From contig OY755039.1 of assembly GCA_963576565.1 (NCBI GenBank), positions 78,924,289 through 78,988,288 of the forward strand: 64,000 nucleotides of DNA, given 5' to 3'. Position 1 is the stretch's first letter. Each line of letters opens with the position of its first letter. The notes below the pieces were generated by a model. The model was not told the DNA's origin and made no database searches. It saw only the letters and a list, made by a program, of their open reading frames with translations. The translations under genes were made by a program, and so were the position numbers. The stretch comes from Aspidapion aeneum (Eukaryota; Arthropoda; Insecta; Coleoptera; Brentidae). Positions 43,863-55,210 of this stretch are shown piece after piece.

Positions 43863-44443
43863 ATGTCTGTCTGTCTGTCTGTATGTCTGTAACGACCAAC
43901 GCGCATAACTCAAAAATCGCTTGGCCGATTTTAATGAAATTTGGTACCTAGGCTGGGTCTTGGGTCGAGATGGTCCCATTTAAAAATGAACAAAATCCAC
44001 CGAACAAAAACCAAATAAAAGGGTGGGGGTAGATTTCAAAAATTAGAGTTTATGTGAAAATATGGCGTGTGTGATATCAAACGAAAGGTAATTGAGTGTG
44101 CAGTTAAACAAAATACATTTTAATTTATTTTAAAAAAAGGGTGGGGTATATTTTAAAAATTAGAGTTTAAGTGAAAATATGGCGTGTGTGATATCAAACA
44201 AAAGGTAATTGAGTCCGGAGTTTAACAAAATACATTTTAGTTTTTTGTTTTTTTAAGGGTGGGGGTAGATTTCAAAAATTTGAGTTTAAGTCAAAACATG
44301 GCTTGTGTGGTATCAAACAAAAGGTAATTTAGTCTGGAGTTAAATAAAATATATTTCAGTTTTTAGTTATATTAGCTCACACCTACACTATAACTATAGT
44401 ACCTAGTGTGAGCTTAGGGGCCCATATATTGGCAGAGTATTTT
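43687..44443 (+). mobile_element. HINE/DINE-like microsatellite element, copy B
   Basis: It starts TTTTAGCTCACACATATAC with the GTGTGAGC palindrome, followed by a GTCT microsatellite (43829-43890), the conserved block ending in GATTTTAATGAAATTTGG, about three minisatellite units, the second palindrome (about 44374-44413) and GGCAGAGTATTTT. TTTT occurs at each border. Same structure as copies A and C. Confidence 0.75.
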
Positions 44444-44800
44444 ACTGTGTGTTGAGTTTTAGTTTTGTAAAAAAGAACTTAGTTGGATGTAAAAATAAAC
44501 AAGAAGTGTTATGTTTATGAAAATATTGTGAAAATTCAGCCTAGTTTGGTTTTTGCAAGATGGTTCCAGTGACGCAGCTGTGTTGCCATCGTCGGAGATT
44601 CTGTAAATTCTAAGTTTTCAGGACTGACCGCCAGGAATAGGGCAAATTTACACGCCTTTCTCACGAAGAGACCTAGCATTTGGTAAATTTGTCAGAAGAG
44701 CTAAAAAAAAAGAGTTGCATGAGAACAGTTAGAAGGCAAAACATCTCAATTTTCGTAATTTTGTTAGTTGGGTTTCGTGACAAAGGCGGCGATGCATATG
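44444..44800. other. Spacer, nothing recognised
   Basis: No gene or repeat recognised; a short open frame at 44680-44874 has no family features. Confidence 0.4.
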
Positions 44801-45039
44801 ACACATTTTTAAAATCAGAAAGAAAAGGCGGATTTAAAAATGAAATAATATATAGGGTATTTTATTTAATATAAGAAAGTGGATGTCAAATATAGACATA
44901 TAGAATGACATTTGACAACCCATCTATCATATGGGTCAAAAGGCTTTTGACAAACTATAAAACTTTTACAGTAAACTATTTTAACTTCATTAATAATAAA
45001 AACGGGGATTGTCATGAATGTCGTGAATCACCCTGTACA
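44801..45039 (-). repeat. Short interspersed element with TACAGGGTGATTCA end, copy 2
   Basis: Diverged inverted copy of 3122-3340. It ends GTGAATCACCCTGTA, and the other end shares TTTTTAAAATCAGAAAGAAAAGG. Confidence 0.5.
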
Positions 45040-46189
45040 TATATATTGGTAAAGGTAAAATAAACTAAAAGTTCTAGTAAACCTAGAACTAATAATAATT
45101 AATATGTAGTTATGTATATTAAAAATCACAAATTACATTAAAATTCTATGTAAGTGATAAAAGTTTTTTAAACTTTTTTAAGAAGAATTTAACTACGAAA
45201 CTAAGTTTTCTTTTTCACTTTTAGTTTTTGATATAAATATTCATAAAAAGTGGTGTTTTTTTTAAATGTTCTAAATTGTCGTTAAATTTTCTATCGAATG
45301 ACGTATTGCCATTGGATAATTAATCAAAATAAATCTAAAATCTAAACAAAAAGTAAACATTTTACTTTGAAAACTCTAGAGAGGTTTCGAAATCTTTCGG
45401 GAATAAAAATAATTACATTTGCTTAAGAAAAGCAAAAGGCTCTTCTTTCAAACAGTGTAGTGCATAAAATTAACTTCAGATTTTCTAATTTAAATCTCGG
45501 ATCTTTAGACAGACTTATGCCGAAATTGCAGGGGCGCTGCTTGTGCCCGCAAGCAAGCAACCAATGTTTTACGCCCTATTTTCTAATTTTATATATTTTT
45601 TAAGTATTATCAAGAGCGCAACTACCTTGGTCATTTTGGGGTGCTGGAGTCCCCAATTTGACCCATATAATGCAAAAAATACTACTACAAGAGCGATAGG
45701 TTGGTTTCACACAACTCAAGATAAAGAAAAAAAAGAAACATAAAAAAACTACTGGAAAATTGAAAAAGTTGTTTGGTAGGCAAAAATGTTAGAAATACTT
45801 TTCTGCAAAAAATCGTAGCAAGGTAAATTTTGTTTTTTAAAAGAAATAGTGCCACATAAAAAATGTATTCAATTTAGGAAACTAAACTTAAAATGAAAAA
45901 AAAAAATTCGGCGGTGGCCGCGTTTTTGTTATTAATATAACTGCAAAATGGCGTCGCAGAAGAAAATTTAAGAAAATAGTGCTTTAAAAAAAACGGCGCC
46001 GGATATGATTGATTAGGTATGCTTTACAATAAAACTTTATTGTTTTTTTGAGGTTATATAAACAAGCTTTAAGAAATTTTGAATTTTAACAATAGAATCA
46101 TTTTGCGGGAGGCTACGGATACCTGTCCAAACCCTCCCGCATGTGTCAAAACCCTTGAAAAGTTAAACTGAAAAATGTAAGTGGCTTTC
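45040..46189. other. AT-rich spacer
   Basis: No supported gene. A GCGGGAGG...CCTCCCGC hairpin-like inverted pair lies at about 46105-46140. Short open frames at 45543-45743 show no family motif. Confidence 0.45.
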
Positions 46190-46281
46190 ACCTGGCTTAC
46201 TGAAGAGTCTCCAGAATTTGTGTTCTCCGAAGAAGTGATGTTGAAATTACCAAATTCTATAACAAATCCATTTTTGGACAT
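46190..46281 (-). CDS. Possible first coding exon of a host gene
   Basis: ATG at 46281 begins about 30 codons of mixed, non-repetitive composition rich in Ser, Asn and acidic residues, ending at CCAG followed by GTGAAAG, a plausible splice donor. The composition differs from the surrounding AT-rich spacer and from the transposon frames. Downstream of the donor the frame becomes low quality. No continuation exon could be recognised to the left, and no family was recognised. It could equally be part of an unrecognised repeat. Confidence 0.25.
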
Positions 46282-46343
46282 GCCAAGGACAGATCACTCG
46301 TTGGACATGCCATATTTTAAAGTCGACTTTATCGAGCACACTT

Positions 46344-46542
46344 GACTTATTGGAATAAAACCTGATCTTTCTTTCAAAATTCGGCCTTTGTGTATTTGAA
46401 AACCGGATTTATTAGTCCCTGTTTTTATTAAATGACTTTATTATTAAATGTCAATTTTGAGAGTTCAGCTGTCAGTTTTCTTTGTAAGTCTGTCATAATA
46501 AAGCCGACTCTAAAATAAAGTCAGGTTTTATTCCAATAAGTC
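46344..46542. mobile_element. 199-bp MITE with perfect 22-bp TIRs
   Basis: The left end GACTTATTGGAATAAAACCT and right end AGGTTTTATTCCAATAAGTC are exact complements. CTT flanks both sides (46341-46343 and 46543-46545), a possible 3-bp target duplication. A second, inner similarity (TCGACTTTAT near the left against GTCAGG/AAAGTC) extends the symmetry. Superfamily unassigned. Confidence 0.8.
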
Positions 46543-46694
46543 CTTAATTCTGAAGTTACGTTAATAATTTTGTATTTTCTTGCATAATATTCTTTCTTAC
46601 TAAATAATTGTCAGAACCCTCCTCATCATTAGGAAGCGTTTGGACATATTACATACAAATATATAATGTATGTATGTCATAACAATAAAACACA

Positions 46695-47408
46695 TTTTAG
46701 CTCACACTACTACTATACTTTAGTAGTGTGAGCTATGGTGATCCTAATTTTTTCGAGAAATAAAAATTGCTCCGATTTTTAAATTTTAATATATCTTTGT
46801 CTCGCCGTCTGTCTGTCTGTCTGTCTGTCTGTATGTCTGTCTGTCTGTCTGTCTGTATGTCTGTCTGTAACGACCAACCCGCATAACTCAAAAACCGCTT
46901 GTCCGATTAAAATGAAATTTGGTACCTGGGCTGACTCTTGGGCCGTGGTGGTCCCACTTAAAAATGAACGAAATCCACCGAACGCAAGCCAAATAAAAGG
47001 GTGGGGGTAGATTTCAAAAATGAGAGTTTATGTGAAAATATGGGGTGTGTGATATCAAACGAAAGGTAATTGAGTCTGTAGTTAAACAAAATACATTTTA
47101 ATTTATTTAAAAAAAAAAGGTGAGGGTATATTTTAAAAATTAGAGTTTAAGTGAAAATATGGCGTGTGTGATATCAAACGAAAGGTAATTGAGTCCGGAG
47201 TTTAACAAAATACATTATAGTTTTTGTTTTTTTAAGGGTGGGGGTAGAAGTTAAGTCAAAACATGGCTTGTGTGGTATCAAACAAAAGGTAATTTAGTCT
47301 GGAGTTGAATAAAATATATTTCAGTTTTTAGTTATATTAGCTCACACGTACACTATAACTATAGTACCTAGTGTGAGCTTAGGTGCCCATAGATTGGCAG
47401 AGTATTTT
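46695..47408 (+). mobile_element. HINE/DINE-like microsatellite element, copy C
   Basis: Same architecture and orientation as 43687-44443: TTTT, terminal palindrome, GTCT microsatellite (46806-46869), conserved block, about three minisatellite units, second palindrome and GGCAGAGTATTTT. It differs from copy B by scattered substitutions and a deletion near 47250. Confidence 0.75.
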
Positions 47409-47810
47409 AATTAAATATTCAAATGTCTGTATAAGACACATGAATGAGTCGGTTTTATTCCATAATTATAGTTCTTGGATACTCATATCCATGCTATAAT
47501 AAGTATAATTCACTTAAATTTCGTCGAAACTTTCCCGGCGCTCCCCTACCTGGAAATCGAGTGGAAGTGCAGAAGTTGTGTTAAATAAAAGACCTTGGGC
47601 ATGACATTACCACACTTTATTTATTGTTCCACAATTTTATATTCGGCAAGTCAAAGCGTTTTCGAAAAATTAGAGACTTTACAAAATAAAGCTATGAGAA
47701 TAATTTTAAATGAAAATAAATACAGTCGATCCTCTCTAACTCGAACCTCTATAACTCGAATCCCTCTATAACTTTAACCTTTTAAGTGGTCCCTGCACTT
47801 TTTATATGTA

Positions 47811-48163
47811 AGTTAAGTTCCAATAATTCACAGACGGCTTTTTAAAAACTAATTTTCTTTATTTAGTAAAACTTATTACTACTACTATGCTACTACTGCT
47901 ATAGCTAGAACTTGAATAAATTATCTGATTATGAAATGTGCTTTTATATGCTGACCTTTCACTTAAATGATAACATAATGATATAATGTTAAAAACAACT
48001 TATTAAGATATTAAACTAATGATGTTTGCATTCCAAAGTTTAAAAGCAATTTACTTATCAAAAACAATTTCATAATTGTTATTGATTTTCTTAATGTTCT
48101 TTTAAATACTAATTATTATTATTTTTAACACAGAATAAGGTGGATGTATAGAAGTACATTACT
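47811..48163 (-). repeat. Gypsy-3 3' LTR
   Basis: 353 bp; preceded on the minus strand by the polypurine tract AAGGAAGGAGG (about 48174-48164). Confidence 0.93.
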
Positions 48164-48190
48164 CCTCCTTCCTTAAAAAGAATCGTGTCC

Positions 48191-49678
48191 TCACGATTTC
48201 TCTTGTAATTCTATATCTTCATCTAATTGTTTATCTTCTTCTAACCATCTTTTAATAGTATTTCTAGATATTACCTTATTTCTAAAATATTTTTGAAAAA
48301 TATAAACTATAGTAACGATAATCAAAAGGAGAATAAAAAACAATAAATAATTATGCCCATTTTTCTGAAAACTGTAGGTTTCTAATTCTAATGGTTGAAA
48401 AAGATTTTCATTAATTTTTTCTGGCTGCAATACATGATTTAAATTCAAATTTATTTTTGAAGTGCTTCTAAAAGGTTTTAGTTCAAGATGATAATGTTCA
48501 ATAGTATTAATTTTTGTTTCATATCTGTTTTGATTAAGAACTACTGTACAATTTGATTTGACAATGTTACAGTTTTTCACGTCTTTACGTACTATCTTTT
48601 GACACAACTCTAAGATAGGGTTAGTTTTTGAAGTGCAATAAATAATTTGTTTATTCTCCGTTTGTATGACATAATTATAGGAATTAGAAATTTCATGTTG
48701 AGTAATAAGTTATTAATTTGATTATAGCAATACCATTTATGATTATTATTTTTACACGTTTTAAACCAATCTGAATTACAGACATAACTTGAAGGTATTG
48801 TCATTAATAAATTATCATAAGGAATCGGATAAACAATTGACATTTTACAAGTGTAATCCCTAAAAATTGGAATTCTTATAACTAAAACTAATACATTATC
48901 TTTGATAAGAATTGCGGTTTTACATAATTGTACTAACTCTAAAGGCTGTCCTAATGGCCATAAAAAGGATTTAGGATAGTGTGTTCGTAAGTATTCCCAA
49001 AGTAATTTAATTTCAGTCGGATCCAAAATTTCTAAATTTAGTGTTTCGGTCTGGGAAAATGATATTGTTCTTTCTAACATTTCTAGGTAGTTTTTAATTC
49101 TTTGTACTTGTAAATTAATACTCAAAATATTCCATGTTTTATCAGTTTCATTATATCTTTCGGTAAGAACTCTTTGTAGTTCGCCTGAATGAAAATTGAT
49201 ATTATTTATAAGATCATTGTATTTGTTTGAAATGTGTTCGGCTAATGAACTATAATCATTTAATCGAGATGTTAATTTATTTTGATTTCGTGTCAATATG
49301 TCGAAGTGTTTATTTATTTCTTGTAGATTTTGCTCGTCAAGATTTCCTGTTACGAATTTTATTCCTGTACCCAAGAAATTTGCTAAGCCGCGTTTTTCAC
49401 GATTAGGAATTAATTTATGATATGTAGCAAAACAATTTGATATTAATTCGTTTGTTGCAAAAATCTGTTGTTTTACATAAAAGTTTTTTGATCTATTTAT
49501 AATACTAAATGATTGATTTAAAATTTGCAATGTTTCAAAAGTTTGGGATAAGTTAAAATTTACATAGGTAGAATGAAGGTGGTCTTGTATGTAGGTTTGG
49601 TTAGATAGCGTTTCTAAGTATGTAGTTGCGTTAATTGGTGTTATTTCCAGAGTTTGAACAGTCTGAAGAAGTAGGAAT
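48191..49678 (-). pseudogene. env: Errantivirus-like envelope gene with one frameshift
   Basis: The coding frame runs leftward from the candidate acceptor at 49679-49681. It overlaps the pol C-terminus in another frame. Visible features: Asn-x-Thr glycosylation sites near the start, a furin-like REKRG site near 49395, a following GTGxKFVTGNLD fusion-peptide-like stretch, a helical region, Cys-rich surface segments, and a strongly hydrophobic membrane anchor near 48290-48345 with a charged cytoplasmic tail ending at 48191. A one-base frame change near 48690-48710 splits the gene into two open parts. Family knowledge links this type to baculovirus F-like proteins (entry function). The break means this copy probably makes no complete envelope protein. 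Confidence 0.88.
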
Positions 49679-52444
49679 CTGAAAAGAAAGATTCTTTCTT
49701 AATCTCTTTATATGTCTTATATGTGTATTAGTATTTCTATTTTGTTTGGTTCCTACTGTTAATATTGGTCCTTTTTGTCCTTTTATGGTTTGCTTTTTGT
49801 AAAGTGGTTTGTTCTTAGTATTAATTTGTTTGTCGCGTATAAAAACTATCTGGTTATTTGAAGTGGATGGCATTGAATCGGGTGATACAGGATTTTGGTT
49901 TTGTGTCCTTTTTTGTTGATTTTGTAATGTTTTTTGATAAATTTGTTCATAAAAAGGTAAAATCTCATTTTTGCGTTTTTGATTATATTCTTCGTAAACT
50001 GTCATTTCACTAATTTCTGGTTCAAAGAAACAAGGTGAGTTTATGAGAGCAAATGGTGGATAACCAGTTGTGGAGTGGATTGTATAATTATAATTTAAGA
50101 TTACAGTAATCATAAGTTGAGCTAAGGATTCATTAGGGGTATTTTGATTTTGAATCCTTAATTTTTCTGTTAATGTGGAGTGTAGCCTTTCTACGATACT
50201 ATTTGAAGTAGAATTACAAGGGGTAGTAAAATGAGTGTCTATGTTAAAAAGAGAACAGAATTCTTTCATTATATTATTGTTAAATTCTTTTCCATTGTCA
50301 AAGACTACTTTTCTTGGGTAACCATGTTCAGAAAAGAAATAACGAAGTTTATTTAAGATTGTTATGGCATTTTTATCTGATATGACATAAGCTTGTGCAA
50401 ATTTAGAAAATGAGTCTATGATAGTGATAAATAGTTGATTACTAAATTTATAAAGATCGATATACAGCGTTTCAAATGGTTTAGGGGCTATTAAAGGTCC
50501 TTGAAAATTTAATTTGTAAGGATTTCGGTCGTATTTATTTATTAAACATAATTCGCATTTATTTATGTAATCTTGGATGGACTCTCTTAATTGGGGCCAA
50601 TAATATTTTGTTTTAAGATGATTATAGGTTTCGATTATACCATTATGATTTTGTGAATGATACTGTGAAATAATTTCTTTTTGTTGCGTTTTGAGAACAA
50701 TGTCAGGTAATAATATTGTTGAAAATTTTATGCGTATTTTGCTATTGCCATTTTCCTGTAAAAATTTAATAAACTCAGTTTTTAGAGTTTCATCACGGAT
50801 AAATAAACAAAAGGTTTTATTGTCAGTTAAATGTTCCGTTAGGATTCTCATAAAGTGTGCATTTAAAGAATCTTTGTTAACTGTTATTACTTTATGGTTC
50901 TTTTCGAAAGGGTGGCTAGAGAAAACGTGATAATTTTGACCAATTTTAATGACTATACGTTGGTTACTGTAATTAATAGGCAATTCCGAAATAGACAGAT
51001 TGACATTTAATGCACCACTGTCACTATGTACAGTATCATTTTCAAAGTCTTCGATGTTTGCTGTGTCATTTGTGTCATTATTAGCAATATTTGATTTAGT
51101 TTCTAATGCGTTAATTTGAATTCGTGATAGTGCATCGGCAACTTTATTTTCTTTGCCTTTCTTATACCTAATATCGAAATTAAATTCTTCAAGTTTGAGT
51201 TTCCATCTGGTTAATCTTGAATTGGGTTCTTTAAGAGATGTGTACCATCCAAGAGGATTGTGATCAGTTTCGATTAGAAATTTTTGTCCGTATAGGTAGG
51301 GTCTAAAGTGCTTAGTTGCTTCTACGATAGAAAGAAATTCTTTTTCAATGGTAGAGTAATTTCGTTCGGCTGAATTAAGAGTTCGAGAATAAAAAGCTAT
51401 AGGGTGATCATTTTGAGATAAGACGGATCCTATGGCTACATTAGAAGCATCTGTGGTAAGGTTAAATGGCTTTGAAAAATCCGGGTAAGCTAGAACTGGC
51501 GAGTTTGTCATTAGTTCTTTACATTTCTCGAAAGCGTTAACATAATCTGGATCTGTGGGATTTAATTTAGTGTTTTTACGTAGGCATTTGGTTAAGGGTT
51601 GAACAATTTTCGCAAAATTTTTAATGAATTTTCTATAATATCCAACTAGACCAAGGAATGCTTTTATTTCTTTTTGAGTTTTTGGAATAGGATATTTTTT
51701 AATGCACTCTATTTTAGATGGATTTGGTTTTATACCTTCTGGGGTTATTACATGGCCCAAAAATGGAACTTCTTTACACAAAAATTCGGTTTTATCTAAT
51801 TGGACTTTTAGATTGACTTCCTTTAATTTTTGAAAGATGGTTCTAATATGAAGGATATGATCGTGAAGTGTTTTAGAAAAAATAATAACATCGTCCATGT
51901 AAACAAAGCAGAATTTAAAAAGATATTTTCTTAAAATTTCATCCATCATCCTTTGGAATGTGGCGGGGGCATTTTTGAGACCAAACGGCATTCTTAGATA
52001 TTCATAATGACCGTTGTTAACAGTGAAAGCTGTTTTTTCAATAGATTTGGGGTCCATTTCAATTTGATGAAAACCTTGGGCTAAATCTAAGACAGTGAAA
52101 TATTGACATTTTCCCAGGTTATCCAGAATTTCTTCTATTTTAGGTAATGGAAATTTATCCTCAATTGTATTTTCATTTAATTTTCTGTAATCGATTACCA
52201 TTCTAAATTTTTTTTCCCCGGAGGCATCTAGTTTTTTCGGAACTATCCAGACTGGTGCGGAAAAAGGAGAGATAGAAGGTCTTATAATTTTATTGTCAAG
52301 AAGTTTTTGAATTTGTTTATTTATCTCTGGTAACATAGATGGAGGGTGTCGAAATGATTTTACATAGATTGGTTTGTCATCTTTGGTACGGATATGATGC
52401 TTGACATGGCTAGTGAAAGACAAGTCAGATTTATCAGTGTACAT
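49631..52444 (-). CDS. pol: Gypsy-3 Pol: RT, RNase H, integrase
   Basis: 937 codons are open from Met 52444. RT has VIDYRKLN, LDLAQGFHQIEM, LRMPFGLKNAPATFQ and the catalytic YMDD (about 51890-51905). RNase H shows TTDAS, EKE and ETDHN. Integrase has an HHCC region (HSQNHNG...CELC), Asp in YIDLY, Asp in FDNGKEF and Glu in VERLHST, with exactly 35 residues between the last two. The C-terminal tail lacks a chromodomain. All catalytic residues are intact. The natural protein would start further upstream through the protease; a stop at 52559-52561 interrupts it. Confidence 0.93.
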   Translation of the reverse strand: MYTDKSDLSFTSHVKHHIRTKDDKPIYVKSFRHPPSMLPEINKQIQKLLDNKIIRPSISPFSAPVWIVPKKLDASGEKKFRMVIDYRKLNENTIEDKFPLPKIEEILDNLGKCQYFTVLDLAQGFHQIEMDPKSIEKTAFTVNNGHYEYLRMPFGLKNAPATFQRMMDEILRKYLFKFCFVYMDDVIIFSKTLHDHILHIRTIFQKLKEVNLKVQLDKTEFLCKEVPFLGHVITPEGIKPNPSKIECIKKYPIPKTQKEIKAFLGLVGYYRKFIKNFAKIVQPLTKCLRKNTKLNPTDPDYVNAFEKCKELMTNSPVLAYPDFSKPFNLTTDASNVAIGSVLSQNDHPIAFYSRTLNSAERNYSTIEKEFLSIVEATKHFRPYLYGQKFLIETDHNPLGWYTSLKEPNSRLTRWKLKLEEFNFDIRYKKGKENKVADALSRIQINALETKSNIANNDTNDTANIEDFENDTVHSDSGALNVNLSISELPINYSNQRIVIKIGQNYHVFSSHPFEKNHKVITVNKDSLNAHFMRILTEHLTDNKTFCLFIRDETLKTEFIKFLQENGNSKIRIKFSTILLPDIVLKTQQKEIISQYHSQNHNGIIETYNHLKTKYYWPQLRESIQDYINKCELCLINKYDRNPYKLNFQGPLIAPKPFETLYIDLYKFSNQLFITIIDSFSKFAQAYVISDKNAITILNKLRYFFSEHGYPRKVVFDNGKEFNNNIMKEFCSLFNIDTHFTTPCNSTSNSIVERLHSTLTEKLRIQNQNTPNESLAQLMITVILNYNYTIHSTTGYPPFALINSPCFFEPEISEMTVYEEYNQKRKNEILPFYEQIYQKTLQNQQKRTQNQNPVSPDSMPSTSNNQIVFIRDKQINTKNKPLYKKQTIKGQKGPILTVGTKQNRNTNTHIRHIKRLRKNLSFQIPTSSDCSNSGNNTN
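49679..49694 (-). promoter_or_regulatory. Candidate env splice acceptor in pol
   Basis: On the minus strand TCTTTCTTTTCAG ends at 49679, followed by the env frame. The reading phase after this acceptor fits an AUG located 11 nt before the donor at 54600-54595. A second AG downstream (49663-49665) would not be in phase. Inference from sequence only. Confidence 0.55.
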
Positions 52445-53199
52445 GATTGGTGAAAATTCTTTACAAATTTTGATGACTGCCTCTTTTTCTTCAGAATTCA
52501 GGTGGCTTAATCTAAGAGATTCAATTACATGGGGATTCTTAATATTTGTAAAATTTGTTTAAATATTAAAACATTCTGAAGGGATTACATTATACCTTGC
52601 TTTGAATTCTGTGACAATCGATTCGTCAAAGGGATTAGGTATCTCGCAATATCCATTTTCTATGTGGACTAAACAATCTGGAAATGTGTAATTATGTAAT
52701 TCAAATGAAGGTAGAAGTCCAGTTCCAAAATTCTGATTGACAGAAATTTTTAATTTATCAGATGAATGGGTTATTTTAGGTGGTGGTTTGGTCATAGCAA
52801 TATGAAATGGAACTAACTTATTTTTCAGGCGTAGTTTATTTGTAGAATAATCAATAGAACCTTGCATTTGTTGAAATATGTCACTGTCTATAAGAGCATC
52901 GTAATGTTCGTGCCAGTTAATGACGTGAAAGTCTATAATATTTGTAATACCTAATTCACTTAAGAGGGGGTATCTAAAATTATATTTTTCTATAATTTCT
53001 CTGTTGCAAGAAATTACTGAAAAGGGCTGTTCATATATGCAATCTGGAAGTAAGTTAGCAAAACGAGGTGAAATGATTGAATGTGAGGCACCAGTGTCTA
53101 TGAGAATTTTAATGTTTAATTTTTGAAGATATAAGTAAGGGAGGGATGAAAGACGACCAATGTGATTTAAGTCGATCCTAGATGTCTCGAGACTTCCTG
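52445..53199 (-). pseudogene. pol: Gypsy-3 Pol N-terminal part with protease, one stop
   Basis: The frame overlaps the end of gag and shows the protease active site IDTGASHS near 53095. It is open to the TAA at 52559-52561 and then continues in the same frame to the RT part. One substitution therefore separates it from the downstream Pol frame. Confidence 0.85.
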
Positions 53200-54584
53200 A
53201 AAATTTGAATTATTTTCAGTTTCATCTTCCCAGGTGAGTTCTGGTTGGATAGGCAAATATTGGTTTGATTCTGTATCAAAATAGCATGGAATTGGTGCAA
53301 AATCTAAAGACTCAGAGTTTTCGGAAACCTCAGAATTTTCTTGATGTGTTTCTAAATTAGTTAGTTCTTCGAAATGTTGTTTAAATGGTGCAGTTTGTCT
53401 AAAGAAATTGGGATTACGTTGCTGATATGCTTGTTGAAAAGGTGTTTGTTGAGATGTTGATGGTAATGGTTTAAATACTGCGGTGGATACTCCTGACATA
53501 GGTGTTGGTTTCGAATTAGGTGTGGGGTGTTTAAACATTGGCGGTTTTCTGAATGCAGGAATATTTGAGGGGAATTTTTGATTTATTGGTTTTGATTGAA
53601 TATTAATTGGACCTTGTGGAAATGATTGTTGTCTAAAGTTTGGAGGAGGAAAAAAAGGTTGTCTTTGTGTGTTTTGATTTTTTATTTGAGGTTGTGAAAA
53701 ATTTTTAGGTTGATATCTGTTAAACATTTGATTTGTTATAATGTTATAATTAGATATTTTGTTTTGTAAGTCTGTCATGGTTTTTGGTAGTTCTTGAATA
53801 AAGACAGGTCGTAGGTCATCTGGTGAATTGGAAACTACCGTTAAAATCGCTGTTGACTCTGCTTGGTCTAAATGAAAAATTTTTAAGTTTACGTCAGAAA
53901 TTTCACAGTTAATTTTAGTGTTGATTTCATTTAGGAATTTTTTAATTCGATCAAAAAATTGTTGTATATTTTCATTTTTATCAGTTTTCAAATTTTGCAA
54001 AGATTGTAGTAATGATCTTAAATCAATGGGGTTTCCAAACTCTTTCTGTAAGGATGCTTTTACTTCATCCCAAGTTTTAAATTGCGGGTTACGGAAAATA
54101 TATAGTTGCGCTTCCTTCTTAATTTAGATTTTACAGCATTTAGCGCAAAATTTAATTTTGTTGGAGTTGTTCCATATGTTGTAAGAAATTCATCACAAGC
54201 GAGAATAAAATTTTCTAAATATTCGATTTGTCCGTCAAAAGTTGGTAGAAAGTCGCAGGCTAGTTTGAATGTTTCGTCAGGCATGTTTCTTTGCGTGTAT
54301 GTGTTAATATGTGGTATTTGCGGTTGAATAGGAGGATTAGTAGAGTTTCCTTGAGAGTTAGATATCGCTAAATTACTTAAACTATGTTCTAACCTATCTA
54401 AATCTAAATTTTCAGTTTCTAAGGAAATTTTGGAATATAATTGAATGTCTTCTTCGGAAGTTGGATTTTCTTGGTTTTCTAAAGTTTTGAAGGAAGTAAG
54501 GTCTTTATTGGACGTGCTGCCTTCTTTTAGTTTTTGCAGAAATTTAGTTTTTATGTTGTCAGTGGTTTTGTCTTTAGCAAACAT
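53167..54584 (-). pseudogene. gag: Gypsy-3 gag, one frameshift
   Basis: ATG at 54584. The first part runs to 54060 and the second is open from about 54112 to 53167; a one-base indel near 54110 separates them. The Gag core (LPTFDGQIEYLENFI and a TWDEVK motif) is recognisable. The C-terminal region is rich in Gln, Asn, Pro and Phe, and I see no CCHC knuckle, as in other errantivirus Gag proteins. Confidence 0.85.
53200..53206 (-). promoter_or_regulatory. Candidate -1 ribosomal frameshift site
   Basis: On the minus strand the heptamer A AAT TTT lies in the gag frame 11 codons before the gag stop. A -1 shift there enters the pol frame, which is open from that point through the protease. It fits the X XXY YYZ rule; downstream structure was not assessed. 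Confidence 0.6.
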
Positions 54585-54594
54585 TTAAAAATTT

Positions 54595-54611
54595 ACTTAC
54601 AGAAAAAACAT
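54595..54611 (-). promoter_or_regulatory. Candidate env splice donor with leader AUG
   Basis: The minus strand has GTAAGT at 54600-54595, a strong donor consensus, between the leader and the gag ATG. An ATG at 54611 precedes it by 11 nt. Spliced to the acceptor at 49679, its phase matches env and the first residues would be hydrophobic, as expected for a signal peptide. Confidence 0.55.
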
Positions 54612-54840
54612 CTCTATGGTAGGTAATCTTCAGTTGCCGTAATAGACTTGTCCAAAGGCCGTTTGTGCGAAATGGAGAGGTAGTCTTCGGTCCCAAGTCG
54701 TGGTTGTTTTTCTGTAGTTGAACCAAGTTGACTATGGATACAATACGAAGGTTCTCCCGGAACGTGTTCTTTTTGGTAGCTGGAGGCAATATGTCGTTTC
54801 TTATGCAATATAAGACCGTCAGGATAATGCCAAACAGCTA

Positions 54841-54857
54841 TCCTGTTCGCAGCGCCA
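54841..54857 (-). other. Gypsy-3 primer binding site
   Basis: TGGCGCTGCGAACAGG on the minus strand, its first T shared with the LTR end. Confidence 0.65.
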
Positions 54858-55210
54858 GTTAAGTTCCAATAATTCACAGACGGCTTTTTAAAAACTAATT
54901 TTCTTTATTTAGTAAAACTTATTACTACTACTATGCTACTACTGCTATAGCTAGAACTTGAATAAATTATCTGATTATGAAATGTGCTTTTATATGCTGA
55001 CCTTTCACTTAAATGATAACATAATGATATAATGTTAAAAACAACTTATTAAGATATTAAACTAATGATGTTTGCATTCCAAAGTTTAAAAGCAATTTAC
55101 TTATCAATAACAATTTCATAATTGTTATTGATTTTCTTAATGTTCTTTTAAATACTAATTATTATTATTTTTTAACACAGAATAAGGTGGATGTATAGAA
55201 GTACATTACT
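54857..55210 (-). repeat. Gypsy-3 5' LTR
   Basis: 354 bp and nearly identical to 47811-48163; one A/T substitution (TATCAATAAC against TATCAAAAAC) and one extra T were seen. Confidence 0.93.

Larger units (their letters stand above)
47811..55210 (-). mobile_element. Gypsy-3, errantivirus-like element with gag, pol and env
   Basis: LTRs at 47811-48163 and 54857-55210 differ by about one substitution and one base of length. In coding orientation they begin AGTAATG and end TTAACT. The 4-bp target duplication TGTA flanks both sides (47807-47810 and 55211-55214). It carries a polypurine tract, primer site, gag, pol, env, a candidate -1 slippery heptamer and env splice signals. Gag and env each have one frameshift and pol one stop, so this copy is defective but young. 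Confidence 0.95.
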
